This document shows, piece after piece, positions 1-6,282 of a stretch of 9,183 nt of DNA (position 1 is its first letter; each line of letters opens with the position of its first letter). Under the pieces are notes generated by a model. That model did no database searches. It had not been told where the DNA came from and saw only the letters and a list, made by a program, of their open reading frames with translations. The position numbers and the translations under genes are program-made. Source of the stretch: Chloroflexota bacterium (GTDB taxonomy: Bacteria > Chloroflexota > Anaerolineae > Promineifilales > Promineifilaceae); the NCBI GenBank assembly GCA_020353135.1, contig CP070688.1, positions 889,078 to 898,260 on the forward strand, written 5' to 3'.

Positions 1-1
1 C

Positions 2-619
2 GAGGGCGAGGACGAGATCATGACCATTACCGTCGGCGAGAAACTCAGCGGCACCTACGCATCGGCTGTCGCCGCCGCCGAGGAGTTGGCCGGCCAGGGC
101 ACGTTCCATCTCTTTGATTCGGCCGGCGGTTCGGCCGCCCAGGGATACATGGCCATCGAAGCGGCGCGCATGGCTGAGAACGGGGCGTCGGCGGCCGATA
201 TCCTGGCCCGCCTTGAAGTCATGCGCCAGGAACAGGTTGTCGTCTTCCTGATTGATAGCCTGGAATATGCCGTGAAGGGCGGCCGGGTGAGCTCATTACA
301 GTCCTCTCTCGCTTCGTTGCTCAGAATCAAGCCAATCATGGACTTGAAAGATGGGCTGATCGTAGAAGCCGGCCGGGTGCGCACCTATAAGAAAGCCCTC
401 GATTACATCGTCGAGCGAGTGGCCGAGCAGGTAGGCGACAAGCGGGTAATGGTCGCCTATATACACGCCCATGATCTTGACGGCGCCAAGCAACTGCGCG
501 AGCGAGCCCGCGGAAAACTCAATATCGGCGAAGAGATCGAATTGGAGATGGCCGTTTCCGTGGCTATTAACCTGGGACCAGGCGCGCTTGGTATCGTCGC
601 CATCCCAGAATCAACCTAG
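2..619 (+). CDS. DegV family protein, C-terminal part (5' end outside window)
   Basis: The frame is open from base 2, and the residues before the first ATG at 20 (EGEDEI) continue the family pattern, so this is a gene cut by the window edge and not a start at 20. About 206 residues are visible of a family that is usually near 280. DegV proteins bind a fatty acid; in Firmicutes, FakB members present it to a fatty-acid kinase. Family landmarks seen are EKLSGTYASA near the visible N-terminus, FDSAGGSAAQG, the stretch LEYAVKGGRVSS, then LLRIKPIMDLKDG followed by GRVRTYKKAL, and near the end the ligand-pocket segment LGPGALGIVAIP. No signal peptide or membrane segment is visible, which fits a cytosolic carrier. 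It ends in TAG 17 nt before the next gene, suggesting cotranscription. The family call is secure; the bound lipid and partner kinase cannot be told from here. Confidence 0.9.
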   Translation, partial: EGEDEIMTITVGEKLSGTYASAVAAAEELAGQGTFHLFDSAGGSAAQGYMAIEAARMAENGASAADILARLEVMRQEQVVVFLIDSLEYAVKGGRVSSLQSSLASLLRIKPIMDLKDGLIVEAGRVRTYKKALDYIVERVAEQVGDKRVMVAYIHAHDLDGAKQLRERARGKLNIGEEIELEMAVSVAINLGPGALGIVAIPEST

Positions 620-636
620 GAGCCAGGCAAAAACCC

Positions 637-1020
637 ATGACACACAACGAGATTGAAGACGTTTTGGCCGCCCACGTCGATGCCCTCAACCAGGGTGAGG
701 AGCTGACAAAAGAACTGCTGACCGAACATCCGGAACAGGCCGAAGAACTGGCCCCTTTGTTTCAGTTGGCCACGTCGCTCAAGGCGGCGCTGACGCCCGT
801 ATCGGCGCCGGCCTTCAAGGCCAAACTTGGCCATGAACTAGTCAACTACGGGCCGCCTGTTGTGGTTTTAGGCCGGTCGGTGTCCAAGCGTAAGGCCAGG
901 GCCTGGTTGGCCGTGGCCGCGGCCGGATCGGTGCTATCTGCCGCCGGGGTGGCCGCTCTTCTATTGCGCCGCGTACGGTCGATAGAAGACACGGCTCCGC
1001 AGGCCAGCACCGCTGCCTAG
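637..1020 (+). CDS. small single-pass membrane protein, function unknown
   Basis: This encodes a 127-residue protein. The N-terminal half (about 1-55) is acidic and helical, with the pattern LLTEHPEQAEELAPLFQLA. I associate that pattern with the N-terminus of small proteins found beside ECF sigma factors in Chloroflexota and Actinobacteria (DUF5667-like or anti-sigma-like), but the resemblance is loose and no sigma factor is in view. A linker around 56-88 leads to one hydrophobic segment at about 90-110, preceded by KRKAR and followed by RR, then a short polar tail. The ATG at 637 is preceded by TAGGAG at 617-622, which overlaps the stop of the DegV gene and gives a rather long spacing; a second weak purine stretch lies at 623-629. 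Probably cotranscribed with the DegV gene. I see no enzyme motif. It is likely a real gene because codon usage matches its neighbours. Confidence 0.7.
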   Translation: MTHNEIEDVLAAHVDALNQGEELTKELLTEHPEQAEELAPLFQLATSLKAALTPVSAPAFKAKLGHELVNYGPPVVVLGRSVSKRKARAWLAVAAAGSVLSAAGVAALLLRRVRSIEDTAPQASTAA

Positions 1021-1033
1021 GTAGGCCGCCCGT

Positions 1034-1055
1034 CACTCGGTTTGTCAGACCGGTG
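1034..1055. repeat. bulged hairpin with 7-nt loop
   Basis: CGGT (1038-1041) pairs with ACCG (1049-1052) around a 7-nt loop. The stem extends past a single bulged T at 1037 through CAC/GTG (1034-1036 with 1053-1055). It lies 13 nt after the stop of the upstream gene. No T tract follows, so a terminator role is unlikely unless factor-dependent. Confidence 0.3.
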
Positions 1056-1080
1056 TAGGATGCCATCGCGCGCTACGATT

Positions 1081-1120
1081 TGGCCGATCTTGTCCATCGG
1101 CCACGAAATCCCAATTCGTC
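1081..1120 (-). repeat. double-hairpin element, copy 1 (inverted relative to copy 2)
   Basis: TGGCCGAT (1081-1088) pairs perfectly with ATCGGCCA (1096-1103) around a 7-nt loop. It is followed by ACGAA (1103-1107) pairing with TTCGT (1115-1119), also around a 7-nt loop. Read on the minus strand, the element has the same stem sequences, the same loop lengths and the same single base between hairpins as copy 2 at 5231-5269, while the loops mostly differ. Conserved stems with variable loops are typical of a dispersed structured repeat or an RNA element. The function is unknown. Confidence 0.55.
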
Positions 1121-1160
1121 TAGCTCGAACAGATAAGCGCCTCTGAGCAATACCCATAGC

Positions 1161-1184
1161 TTTTGCCTATTGAATAGGGCAAAA
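1161..1184. promoter_or_regulatory. interrupted palindrome, candidate operator upstream of coxB
   Basis: TTTTGCC (1161-1167) is the reverse complement of GGCAAAA at 1178-1184. An extra G and a TAT/ATA pairing lie inside, so near-perfect dyad symmetry spans 24 bp. It sits immediately upstream of the candidate -35 at 1189, where an activator or repressor could act. The T run is on the 5' side and the A run on the 3' side, which is the wrong polarity for an intrinsic terminator on either strand. The binding protein is unknown. Confidence 0.4.
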
Positions 1185-1188
1185 ATCG

Positions 1189-1217
1189 TTGCCCCTCCCT
1201 GGTGATTGTGCTAAAGT
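1189..1217 (+). promoter_or_regulatory. candidate sigma-70-type promoter for the oxidase operon
   Basis: TTGCCC at 1189-1194 and TAAAGT at 1212-1217 are separated by 17 bp, each matching four of six consensus bases. Transcription would begin near 1224 and leave a leader of about 100 nt before coxB. The matches are moderate and the region is locally AT-rich, so this is only the best candidate seen. Confidence 0.3.
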
Positions 1218-1313
1218 TTACAATCGTTGCTTGTTGAATACCAGGGACGGTCTTTCGGGCATACTTGCACAGGATTCTGAGCCGGCCTGGTTCTCCCATC
1301 CGCAATTCAAAAT

Positions 1314-1320
1314 CGGGAAG
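1314..1320 (+). promoter_or_regulatory. ribosome binding site deciding the coxB start
   Basis: CGGGAAG lies 7 nt before the ATG at 1328. It supports that start over the in-frame ATG at 1265, whose extra 21 residues are polar and would precede the expected N-terminal membrane helix. Confidence 0.55.
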
Positions 1321-1327
1321 CGTAGTT

Positions 1328-2401
1328 ATGAGAAAGAATGGAAGACATTTGGCAGTTGTCGCTGTGCTGGTGGTGATTGGCGCAGTAATCACTTACTTCT
1401 TGCTGACCGCCATTTACCAGTTGCCGGAAGCTGCCAGCGCTGAGGCGGGCCCCATCGACGAGCTGTTCACCGGACACTTCTTGTTCATTTCATTCTTCTT
1501 CTCCCTCATCGTCGTCTTCGTGCTGTACTCGATTGTGGTCTTCCGTCGCAAGCCTGAGGACGAGGAGCCGGCCGCCCAATTTCATGGCAACACGCCCCTG
1601 GAGATCATTTGGACGATCATTCCGCTGGCTATCGTCATTGGCTTCGGCATTTGGGGCTGGATTGTGCTGAGCGAGGTGACGGCCGAAGCACCGGACGAGT
1701 TGGTGGTGCGGGTCACCGGCCGCCAATGGCAGTGGACTTTCGACTATCCCGATTACGGCGACGTCGGTACGACAACCGAACTGGTGTTGCCGGTCGACCG
1801 GCCGGTCTTATTGGAGATGGTCAGCGAGGACGTCTTGCATTCCTTCTGGGTACCTGAGTTCCGGGTGAAGCAGGATCTGCTGCCTGAAACGGTAACTACC
1901 CTGAGAATTACGCCCACCATCGAGGGTGATTACAAAGTGCGTTGCGCGGAGATTTGCGGCTTTGACCATTCAGGGATGTTGGCCGGCGTTTCTGTTCGCA
2001 GCCAGCCCGAATTTGATGCCTGGCTTTCCGAACAGGCCGGAGCTGTGGCCAACTTGAGCCCGGAAGAGCGCGGCGCCAACTGGAGCGCCCAGTTTGCGTG
2101 TGCCGGCTGCCACAGCGCCGACGGTAGTGCGATGGCCGGACCAACCTGGCTGAACATTTACGGCAGCGAAGAGATGCTGTCTGATGGATCGACCGTCACG
2201 GTTGACGATCCGTATTTGCTGAAGTCGATTTTGGAACCGTCCGCCCAGATCGTTGCCGGATATGAGAACGTGCCCATGCCCGCCAACTTCGAAGAGCTAT
2301 TCGCGGCCGAACAGGCCCGTTTGCTCGAAAGCGCCGGCGTCGAAATCGACATCGCCGCCGACTTGATCGCCTATATTCACTCACTTTCGGATCAGCAGTA
2401 A
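1328..2401 (+). CDS. coxB: cytochrome c oxidase subunit II fused to C-terminal cytochrome c (caa3 type)
   Basis: The 357-residue protein carries electrons from cytochrome c to subunit I on the outer face of the membrane. Hydrophobic segments lie at about 7-27 (signal or first helix), 48-72 and 92-114. The cupredoxin domain follows, with the aromatic patch GRQWQWTFDY (131-140) used for electron entry and a complete CuA site: H171 in HSFWVPEF, C206 and C210 in CAEICG, H214 and M217 in HSGM. A cytochrome c domain is fused behind it, with the heme motif CAGCH (258-262) and a probable axial Met317 in VPMP. Subunit II without cytochrome c is usually nearer 230-280 residues, so the fusion explains the length. 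The start at 1328 is chosen from the Shine-Dalgarno. coxA begins 18 nt after the stop. All metal ligands are present and the call is firm. Confidence 0.95.
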   Translation: MRKNGRHLAVVAVLVVIGAVITYFLLTAIYQLPEAASAEAGPIDELFTGHFLFISFFFSLIVVFVLYSIVVFRRKPEDEEPAAQFHGNTPLEIIWTIIPLAIVIGFGIWGWIVLSEVTAEAPDELVVRVTGRQWQWTFDYPDYGDVGTTTELVLPVDRPVLLEMVSEDVLHSFWVPEFRVKQDLLPETVTTLRITPTIEGDYKVRCAEICGFDHSGMLAGVSVRSQPEFDAWLSEQAGAVANLSPEERGANWSAQFACAGCHSADGSAMAGPTWLNIYGSEEMLSDGSTVTVDDPYLLKSILEPSAQIVAGYENVPMPANFEELFAAEQARLLESAGVEIDIAADLIAYIHSLSDQQ

Positions 2402-2419
2402 AGGGAGCGCGGAGACCTT

Positions 2420-4309
2420 ATGAACACTGATACATTCTTCACCCGGCTCATCCGATTCGTCCTGGTTTTCTTCTCCCTGGGCTTGATCCGGGGTCTGATA
2501 GGCCAGGCGATTGGCACAGGAGTCGGTTTCGCCCTGGTCACCGGCATTCGAAGCGCCCAGGGCCTGGAAGAGAACCCGGACCTGGCCGTGCTGCTGGGCG
2601 GCTTGCTGGGCGTCATTCTGTTTCTGCTGTTCGCAGGGGTGCTTTCCGACTGGCTGAGATGGGGGCGCGGCAAAGAAACCCATCTGCGCCACGGCCCGCC
2701 CGAACACAAGCCGGCCTGGAGCCGATACTTCAGCGTCGATACCAATCATAAGGTGATCGGTATTCAGTACACGGTGACGGCCATCCTGGTCTTGTTGATA
2801 GGAGGCTTGCTGGCCATTATCTTCCGTATCGAACTGAGCTATCCAGGCATGCAGTTCTTGAACGAAGACCAATACAACACCCTGTTTAGCGCTCACGGCA
2901 TCATCATGATCGTCAGCATCCTGCTAGGCGTGGGCGGGATGATCAATTACCTGGTGCCGTTAATGATTGGCGCAGCCGACATGGCTTTTCCCAGGCTCAA
3001 CGCCTTCAGTTATTGGGTCGCCGTGCCGGCCGCGGTGCTGTTACTGCTGGGTATCGCCGTCGGCGGCTGGGACACCGGTTGGGTAGGTTATCCGACTCTG
3101 AGCACCTCCAGCATTGCCATCGGCGTCCAGTTCTTTATATTGGGCTTCTACGTGGTCGGCTTTTCTTCAATTGCCGGCTCCATCAATACCATCATCACCA
3201 TATTCACCATGCGGGCGCCGGGCATGGGCATGTTCCGCATGCCCATTTTTGTATGGGGCGCCTTGGCGGCCAGCCTGATCCAGGTCACGGCTACCCAGAC
3301 CGTCAGCGTCGCCCTGTTGATGGTCCTGGTCGAACGGGCCTTCGGCCTGTCTTTCTTTGACCCGGCCAATGGCGGCGATCCGCTGCTTTACCAGCATCTG
3401 TTCTGGTTCTATTCACATCCGGTGGTATACGTGTTTGTCTTGCCCGGCCTGGGCGTCATCAGCGAGCTGCTGCCTGTTTTCGCCCGCAAGCCTCACTTCG
3501 GCTATCGGTGGATCGCCTTATCAAGCATTGCCATTGCCCTGGTCGGTTTCATCGTTTGGGCCCACCACATGTTCGTTTCAGGCATGCAGGACGAGTTGCG
3601 GGTGGTCTTCATGTTCGCCACGCTCCTGGTTGCGGTGCCGACCGGCGTCAAGTTCTTTAGTTGGGTGGGAACGGTCTGGCAGGGTAAGCTGATCTTCCCG
3701 ACGCCGATGTTATTTGTGATCGGCGCCATATCGGTATTCCTCATCGGCGGCCTGACCGGCCCGATTCTGGCCACCGTACCGACCGATATGCACCTTCATG
3801 ACAGCTATTGGATCGTCGGCCACTTCCACGCCACCATGTTTGGCGGCTTCGTCTTTCCCTTCTTCGCCGCCTTGTATTACTGGTTCCCGAAGGCCACCGG
3901 CCGGATGTATAACGAAACGCTGGGCAAGTGGCACTTCTACCTGATGACACCGGCATTCTGGGTGATGAGCCTGGGCCAGATGCGCATCGGCCTGTTGGGT
4001 ATGCGCCGGCGGATTGCCGATTACGACCCGGCATTGGGTGTGGAAGATACTCAGCTGCTGGTTACGTTGGCCGGCCTAGTTATTGGCTGGTCGGTCCTGA
4101 TCATGGTCTATAACCTGGTCGTCAGTGCTCGCTCCGGCGAGGTGGCATCGACCAACCCCTGGCATTCCCGATCGCCCGAATGGCAGATCACTTCGCCCGT
4201 GCCCGAGATGAACTACGACCAGCCGCCCGTGGTTACCGGCGATCCGTACGACTACAGCTCGACCGCCGGTAGCTATGTTAACATGGCCCCGGCCGGATCG
4301 GGCGATTAA
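2420..4309 (+). CDS. coxA: cytochrome c oxidase subunit I, A2-type, with N-terminal extension
   Basis: This is the 629-residue catalytic subunit, reducing O2 to water and pumping protons. By alignment to known oxidases, the visible ligands are H159 and H470 (heme a), H468 (heme a3), and H333, H382 and H383 (CuB), with Tyr337 placed for the His-Tyr cross-link. The K-channel lysine is K411 in PTGVKFFSW. D-channel entry residues N176, D187 and N194 are kept, but the usual Glu of HPEVY is missing: the motif is YSHPVVY (331-337), the A2 signature in which Tyr/Ser replace that Glu. H460 and D461 match the Mg site. The standard 12-helix core starts near W100 (WSRYFSVDTNHKVIG). The first 98 residues are an extra segment with hydrophobic stretches at about 10-40 and 56-75, and a hydrophilic tail follows residue 570. 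GGAG at 2411-2414 lies 5 nt before the ATG. Confidence 0.96.
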   Translation: MNTDTFFTRLIRFVLVFFSLGLIRGLIGQAIGTGVGFALVTGIRSAQGLEENPDLAVLLGGLLGVILFLLFAGVLSDWLRWGRGKETHLRHGPPEHKPAWSRYFSVDTNHKVIGIQYTVTAILVLLIGGLLAIIFRIELSYPGMQFLNEDQYNTLFSAHGIIMIVSILLGVGGMINYLVPLMIGAADMAFPRLNAFSYWVAVPAAVLLLLGIAVGGWDTGWVGYPTLSTSSIAIGVQFFILGFYVVGFSSIAGSINTIITIFTMRAPGMGMFRMPIFVWGALAASLIQVTATQTVSVALLMVLVERAFGLSFFDPANGGDPLLYQHLFWFYSHPVVYVFVLPGLGVISELLPVFARKPHFGYRWIALSSIAIALVGFIVWAHHMFVSGMQDELRVVFMFATLLVAVPTGVKFFSWVGTVWQGKLIFPTPMLFVIGAISVFLIGGLTGPILATVPTDMHLHDSYWIVGHFHATMFGGFVFPFFAALYYWFPKATGRMYNETLGKWHFYLMTPAFWVMSLGQMRIGLLGMRRRIADYDPALGVEDTQLLVTLAGLVIGWSVLIMVYNLVVSARSGEVASTNPWHSRSPEWQITSPVPEMNYDQPPVVTGDPYDYSSTAGSYVNMAPAGSGD

Positions 4310-4311
4310 TC

Positions 4312-4334
4312 AAGGAATTCCTTTATCCGCGGAT
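4312..4334. repeat. two adjacent short perfect palindromes in the coxA-ctaF gap
   Basis: AAGGAATTCCTT (4312-4323) and ATCCGCGGAT (4325-4334) lie side by side in the 68-nt gap after the coxA stop. As hairpins they are weak, with 4-bp stems and minimal loops. They could mark a processing or pause site between the large and small subunit genes, but could also be chance. Confidence 0.25.
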
Positions 4335-4377
4335 TCTGTGTAGGTCTGCATCCAATTTCTTAAGGAGAGAAGCGCGC

Positions 4378-4584
4378 GTGGAAGAGAATAAGAAGGCTGA
4401 AAACCGGCGCAATATCATCGTCTTCGTCGTGTTGGCCATTTTGACGGCGGTGGAGTTCTGGCTGGCCCTGAACCTCGATGATGCGACCGTGCCACTGCTG
4501 ATCGTAGCCTTGGTGAAGGCGGCCCTGATCGTGCAATTCTTCATGCACATTTACCGCCTCCGGCGTGAGGAGGATCACTCATGA
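4378..4584 (+). CDS. ctaF: cytochrome c oxidase subunit IV (small, prokaryotic type)
   Basis: This 68-residue protein has two membrane helices at about 13-31 and 38-58. The pattern VVLAILTAVEFWLAL, then a short loop, then ALVKAALIVQFFMH ending in FMH (55-57) is that of the prokaryotic subunit IV family, which stabilises the oxidase and has no redox cofactor. It starts with GTG: the very strong AAGGAGAG at 4362-4369 lies 8 nt upstream of it and no nearby ATG is in frame. Its stop overlaps the next start as ATGA (4581-4584), implying translational coupling to subunit III. At 68 residues it is shorter than many homologues of about 90-110, but both helices are complete. Confidence 0.88.
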   Translation: MEENKKAENRRNIIVFVVLAILTAVEFWLALNLDDATVPLLIVALVKAALIVQFFMHIYRLRREEDHS

Positions 4585-5180
4585 GCGCGACCACTACTGA
4601 GGCCGTCCAGACGCATGAACACGAAAGCCATGAACCGCCCTATGCGGAGCAGGTCAAGCGCAACCGCATGGGTTTGTGGTTGTTCTTCTTCTCCGAAATT
4701 TTCCTATTTGGCGCCTTGCTGGCCGCCCGCTTCTATCTCTGGGGCAATACCCGGCCGGAGCTCGACCAGACGATTGGCGTTATCACCACCAGCGTTTTGC
4801 TTCTGAGCAGTTTCTTCATGGTCCAGGCCGAAACGGCCATGACCTTCGGCGACCGCAAAGGGTTTATGCGCAACGGCGTCCTGACGGTTGTCTTGGGCAT
4901 CCTGTTCCTGGTTGGCGTCGTCGGCATCGAATGGCAGGGTCATTTGCGGCCCGGTGACGGTGTCTACGGCGGCATCTTCTTCTTGATGACCGGCATGCAC
5001 GCTTTGCACGTGCTCAGCGGCGTCATCTTGATTTTGATCAACTTGAACCTGGCTCGCAAAGGCCATTACTCGGCCGAACGCCATTGGGGCGTTGAGGGCA
5101 TGGCCCTCTACTGGCACTACGTCGACGTAGTCTGGGTATTCTTCTACCCGGCCCTGTATCTGATCGGAACGCCGGTTTGA
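4581..5180 (+). CDS. coxC: cytochrome c oxidase subunit III
   Basis: This 199-residue protein is the cofactor-free core subunit III, which helps maintain proton uptake and stability of subunit I. Five helices are visible at about 31-52, 66-84, 97-117, 129-156 and 176-196, the short bacterial form lacking the first two helices of the mitochondrial type. Conserved features are GLWLFFFSEIFLFG with the buried Glu39, the TGMHALHVLSG segment (137-147), Glu172, and the closing motif YWHYVDVVWVFFYP (177-190). The first 28 residues are polar and His/Glu-rich. GAGGAGGA at 4567-4574, inside the end of the subunit IV gene, lies 6 nt before the ATG. The overlap with that gene and the shared strand place it firmly in the operon. 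Confidence 0.95.
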   Translation: MSATTTEAVQTHEHESHEPPYAEQVKRNRMGLWLFFFSEIFLFGALLAARFYLWGNTRPELDQTIGVITTSVLLLSSFFMVQAETAMTFGDRKGFMRNGVLTVVLGILFLVGVVGIEWQGHLRPGDGVYGGIFFLMTGMHALHVLSGVILILINLNLARKGHYSAERHWGVEGMALYWHYVDVVWVFFYPALYLIGTPV

Positions 5181-5226
5181 CAGCCTGTGCGATCTTCGGA
5201 GTCAACGGCGAGCGTGGTTGTGCAGA

Positions 5227-5272
5227 GTAGGACGAAACTGCCTTTCGTCGCCGATTTGCAGGATCGGCCTAC
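5227..5272 (+). repeat. double-hairpin element copy 2, potential three-way junction before ctaG
   Basis: GACGAAA (5231-5237) pairs with TTTCGTC (5243-5249) over a 5-nt loop. GCCGAT (5250-5255) pairs with ATCGGC (5263-5268) over a 7-nt loop. The bases just outside, GTAG (5227-5230) and CTAC (5269-5272), pair with each other. All three stems abut with no unpaired junction base, giving a compact 46-nt fold that ends 12 nt before the ctaG ATG. The two inner hairpins match the minus-strand element at 1081-1120. It could be an RNA regulatory leader or a dispersed repeat. Confidence 0.5.
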
Positions 5273-5284
5273 CAGACGTTAATT

Positions 5285-6226
5285 ATGGATCCAGTTCTGA
5301 GCGCGGCTCTCCGATCATGGGATCCGCGCCTGGAAGTCATCGTGATCCTGGCCGCGGCCGGGATTGTCTACACTCTGGGCTGGTGGCGACTTCGGACGCG
5401 AACGGCCGGCAATCGCGACGCGGCAAGGGGCAGGGGCCGCTGGCAGGCTGGGGCCAGGTGGCGGCCGGTAGTCTACATTTCTGGCTTGCTGCTGCTGGCC
5501 ATCGCCCTGATGTCGCCAATTGACGTGCTGAGCGGCCAGTTGTTCACCATGCACATGATCCAGCATATCTTCCTGGTCATGCTCATTCCGCCCCTTCTGT
5601 TGTTGGCCAACCCGCTGCCTTACTGGTTGTGGGGCTTGCCGCGCGGCGCCCGGCTCGGCGGCGGCCGGTTGTTCAGCCGCAATTCAAGCTTCCGTCACTA
5701 TTTGCAAAAGGTAACAGGGCCCGGCTTGGTATGGTTAGCCTTCGTGATCGTCTACTGGGGCTGGCACGATCCCAACGCCTATCAGTGGGCATTGCGCAGT
5801 TCGTTGGCCCATGACCTGGAGCACCTTTCATTCTTCCTGGTTTCCATGCTTTTCTGGTGGCACTTGATCGGCGCCGGACCGCGGATCCATCGCCCGCTCT
5901 CGCCCTTTTCCCGCGCCGGCTACGCCCTGACGGCCATCCCGCCCAACATGCTGGCTGGCCTGGCCTTCGTCTTTGCCGCCAGCCCGATTTACCCCTACTA
6001 CGAGGCTCTGCCGCGCCTATGGGGTTTGTCGGTGATGGAGGATCAGATGATCGCCGGGCTGATCATGTGGGTGCCCGGCAGCATGATGTTCATCATCGCC
6101 GCCCTGGTCATCGCCGCCCGTTGGCTGCAAGCTGAGGAGAAGAAGCCGGCTCTGCCGGAGTCGGCCTGGGCCAGCGAGGAGGCGCTGGCGGCGCCGGGAA
6201 TCGCCACGACACCCGGCCGCGAGTAG
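5285..6226 (+). CDS. ctaG: cytochrome c oxidase assembly factor CtaG (caa3_CtaG family)
   Basis: This 313-residue integral membrane protein has about seven helices (near 17-35, 61-79, 92-110, 147-160, 176-196, 218-232 and 254-279). Family signatures visible are FTMHMIQHIFLVML (87-100, with H90, Q93 and H94), YWGWHDP (157-163), the His-rich HDLEHLSFFLVSMLFWWH (176-193), and EDQMIAGLIMWVPG (252-265). The conserved His and Met residues fit a role in copper handling and assembly of the caa3 oxidase encoded just upstream. The last 30 residues are hydrophilic. The ATG at 5285 has no clear Shine-Dalgarno, unlike every other gene of the operon; instead a structured element ends 12 nt before it. The 104-nt gap after subunit III is the longest in the operon before this point. 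Confidence 0.9.
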   Translation: MDPVLSAALRSWDPRLEVIVILAAAGIVYTLGWWRLRTRTAGNRDAARGRGRWQAGARWRPVVYISGLLLLAIALMSPIDVLSGQLFTMHMIQHIFLVMLIPPLLLLANPLPYWLWGLPRGARLGGGRLFSRNSSFRHYLQKVTGPGLVWLAFVIVYWGWHDPNAYQWALRSSLAHDLEHLSFFLVSMLFWWHLIGAGPRIHRPLSPFSRAGYALTAIPPNMLAGLAFVFAASPIYPYYEALPRLWGLSVMEDQMIAGLIMWVPGSMMFIIAALVIAARWLQAEEKKPALPESAWASEEALAAPGIATTPGRE

Positions 6227-6258
6227 AGATCAGGCGCCGAGGCCACTCCAGGCCCAAG

Positions 6259-6282
6259 AAAGGACTTCGATTCTTGAGAATC
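6259..6282 (+). promoter_or_regulatory. Shine-Dalgarno and small hairpin at the 6274 start
   Basis: AAAGGA at 6259-6264 is 9 nt from TTG at 6274 but 24 nt from the in-frame ATG at 6289, so it supports a TTG start. GATTC (6269-6273) and GAATC (6278-6282) form a 5-bp hairpin whose TTGA loop contains the TTG, which could dampen initiation. Confidence 0.35.

Larger units (their letters stand above)
1021..1327. other. 307-nt intergenic region upstream of the oxidase operon
   Basis: No convincing gene lies here. From left to right it holds a bulged hairpin with a 7-nt loop (1034-1055), a double-hairpin element (1081-1120), an interrupted palindrome (1161-1184), 9-bp direct repeats AATCGTTGC at 1184-1192 and 1222-1230, a candidate promoter (1189-1217) and the coxB Shine-Dalgarno (1314-1320). 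No hairpin is followed by a T run, so no intrinsic terminator for the upstream gene pair is evident. The coxB frame is open upstream to an ATG at 1265, but those 21 codons look like leader and not like protein. Confidence 0.7.

Noticed and set aside
1161..1184. Intrinsic terminator for the upstream gene pair
   Set aside because: The T run precedes the stem and the A run follows it, so neither strand gives a stem followed by U residues.
1265..1327. Upstream in-frame ATG as the coxB start, adding 21 residues
   Set aside because: The added residues are polar and unlike a signal, and there is no ribosome binding site at 1265, while CGGGAAG is well spaced before ATG 1328.
2381..2896. Long open frame on the minus strand across the coxB-coxA junction
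   Set aside because: It mirrors well-supported coding sequence on the plus strand, has a Gln-rich low-complexity composition and no family resemblance; it is a shadow.
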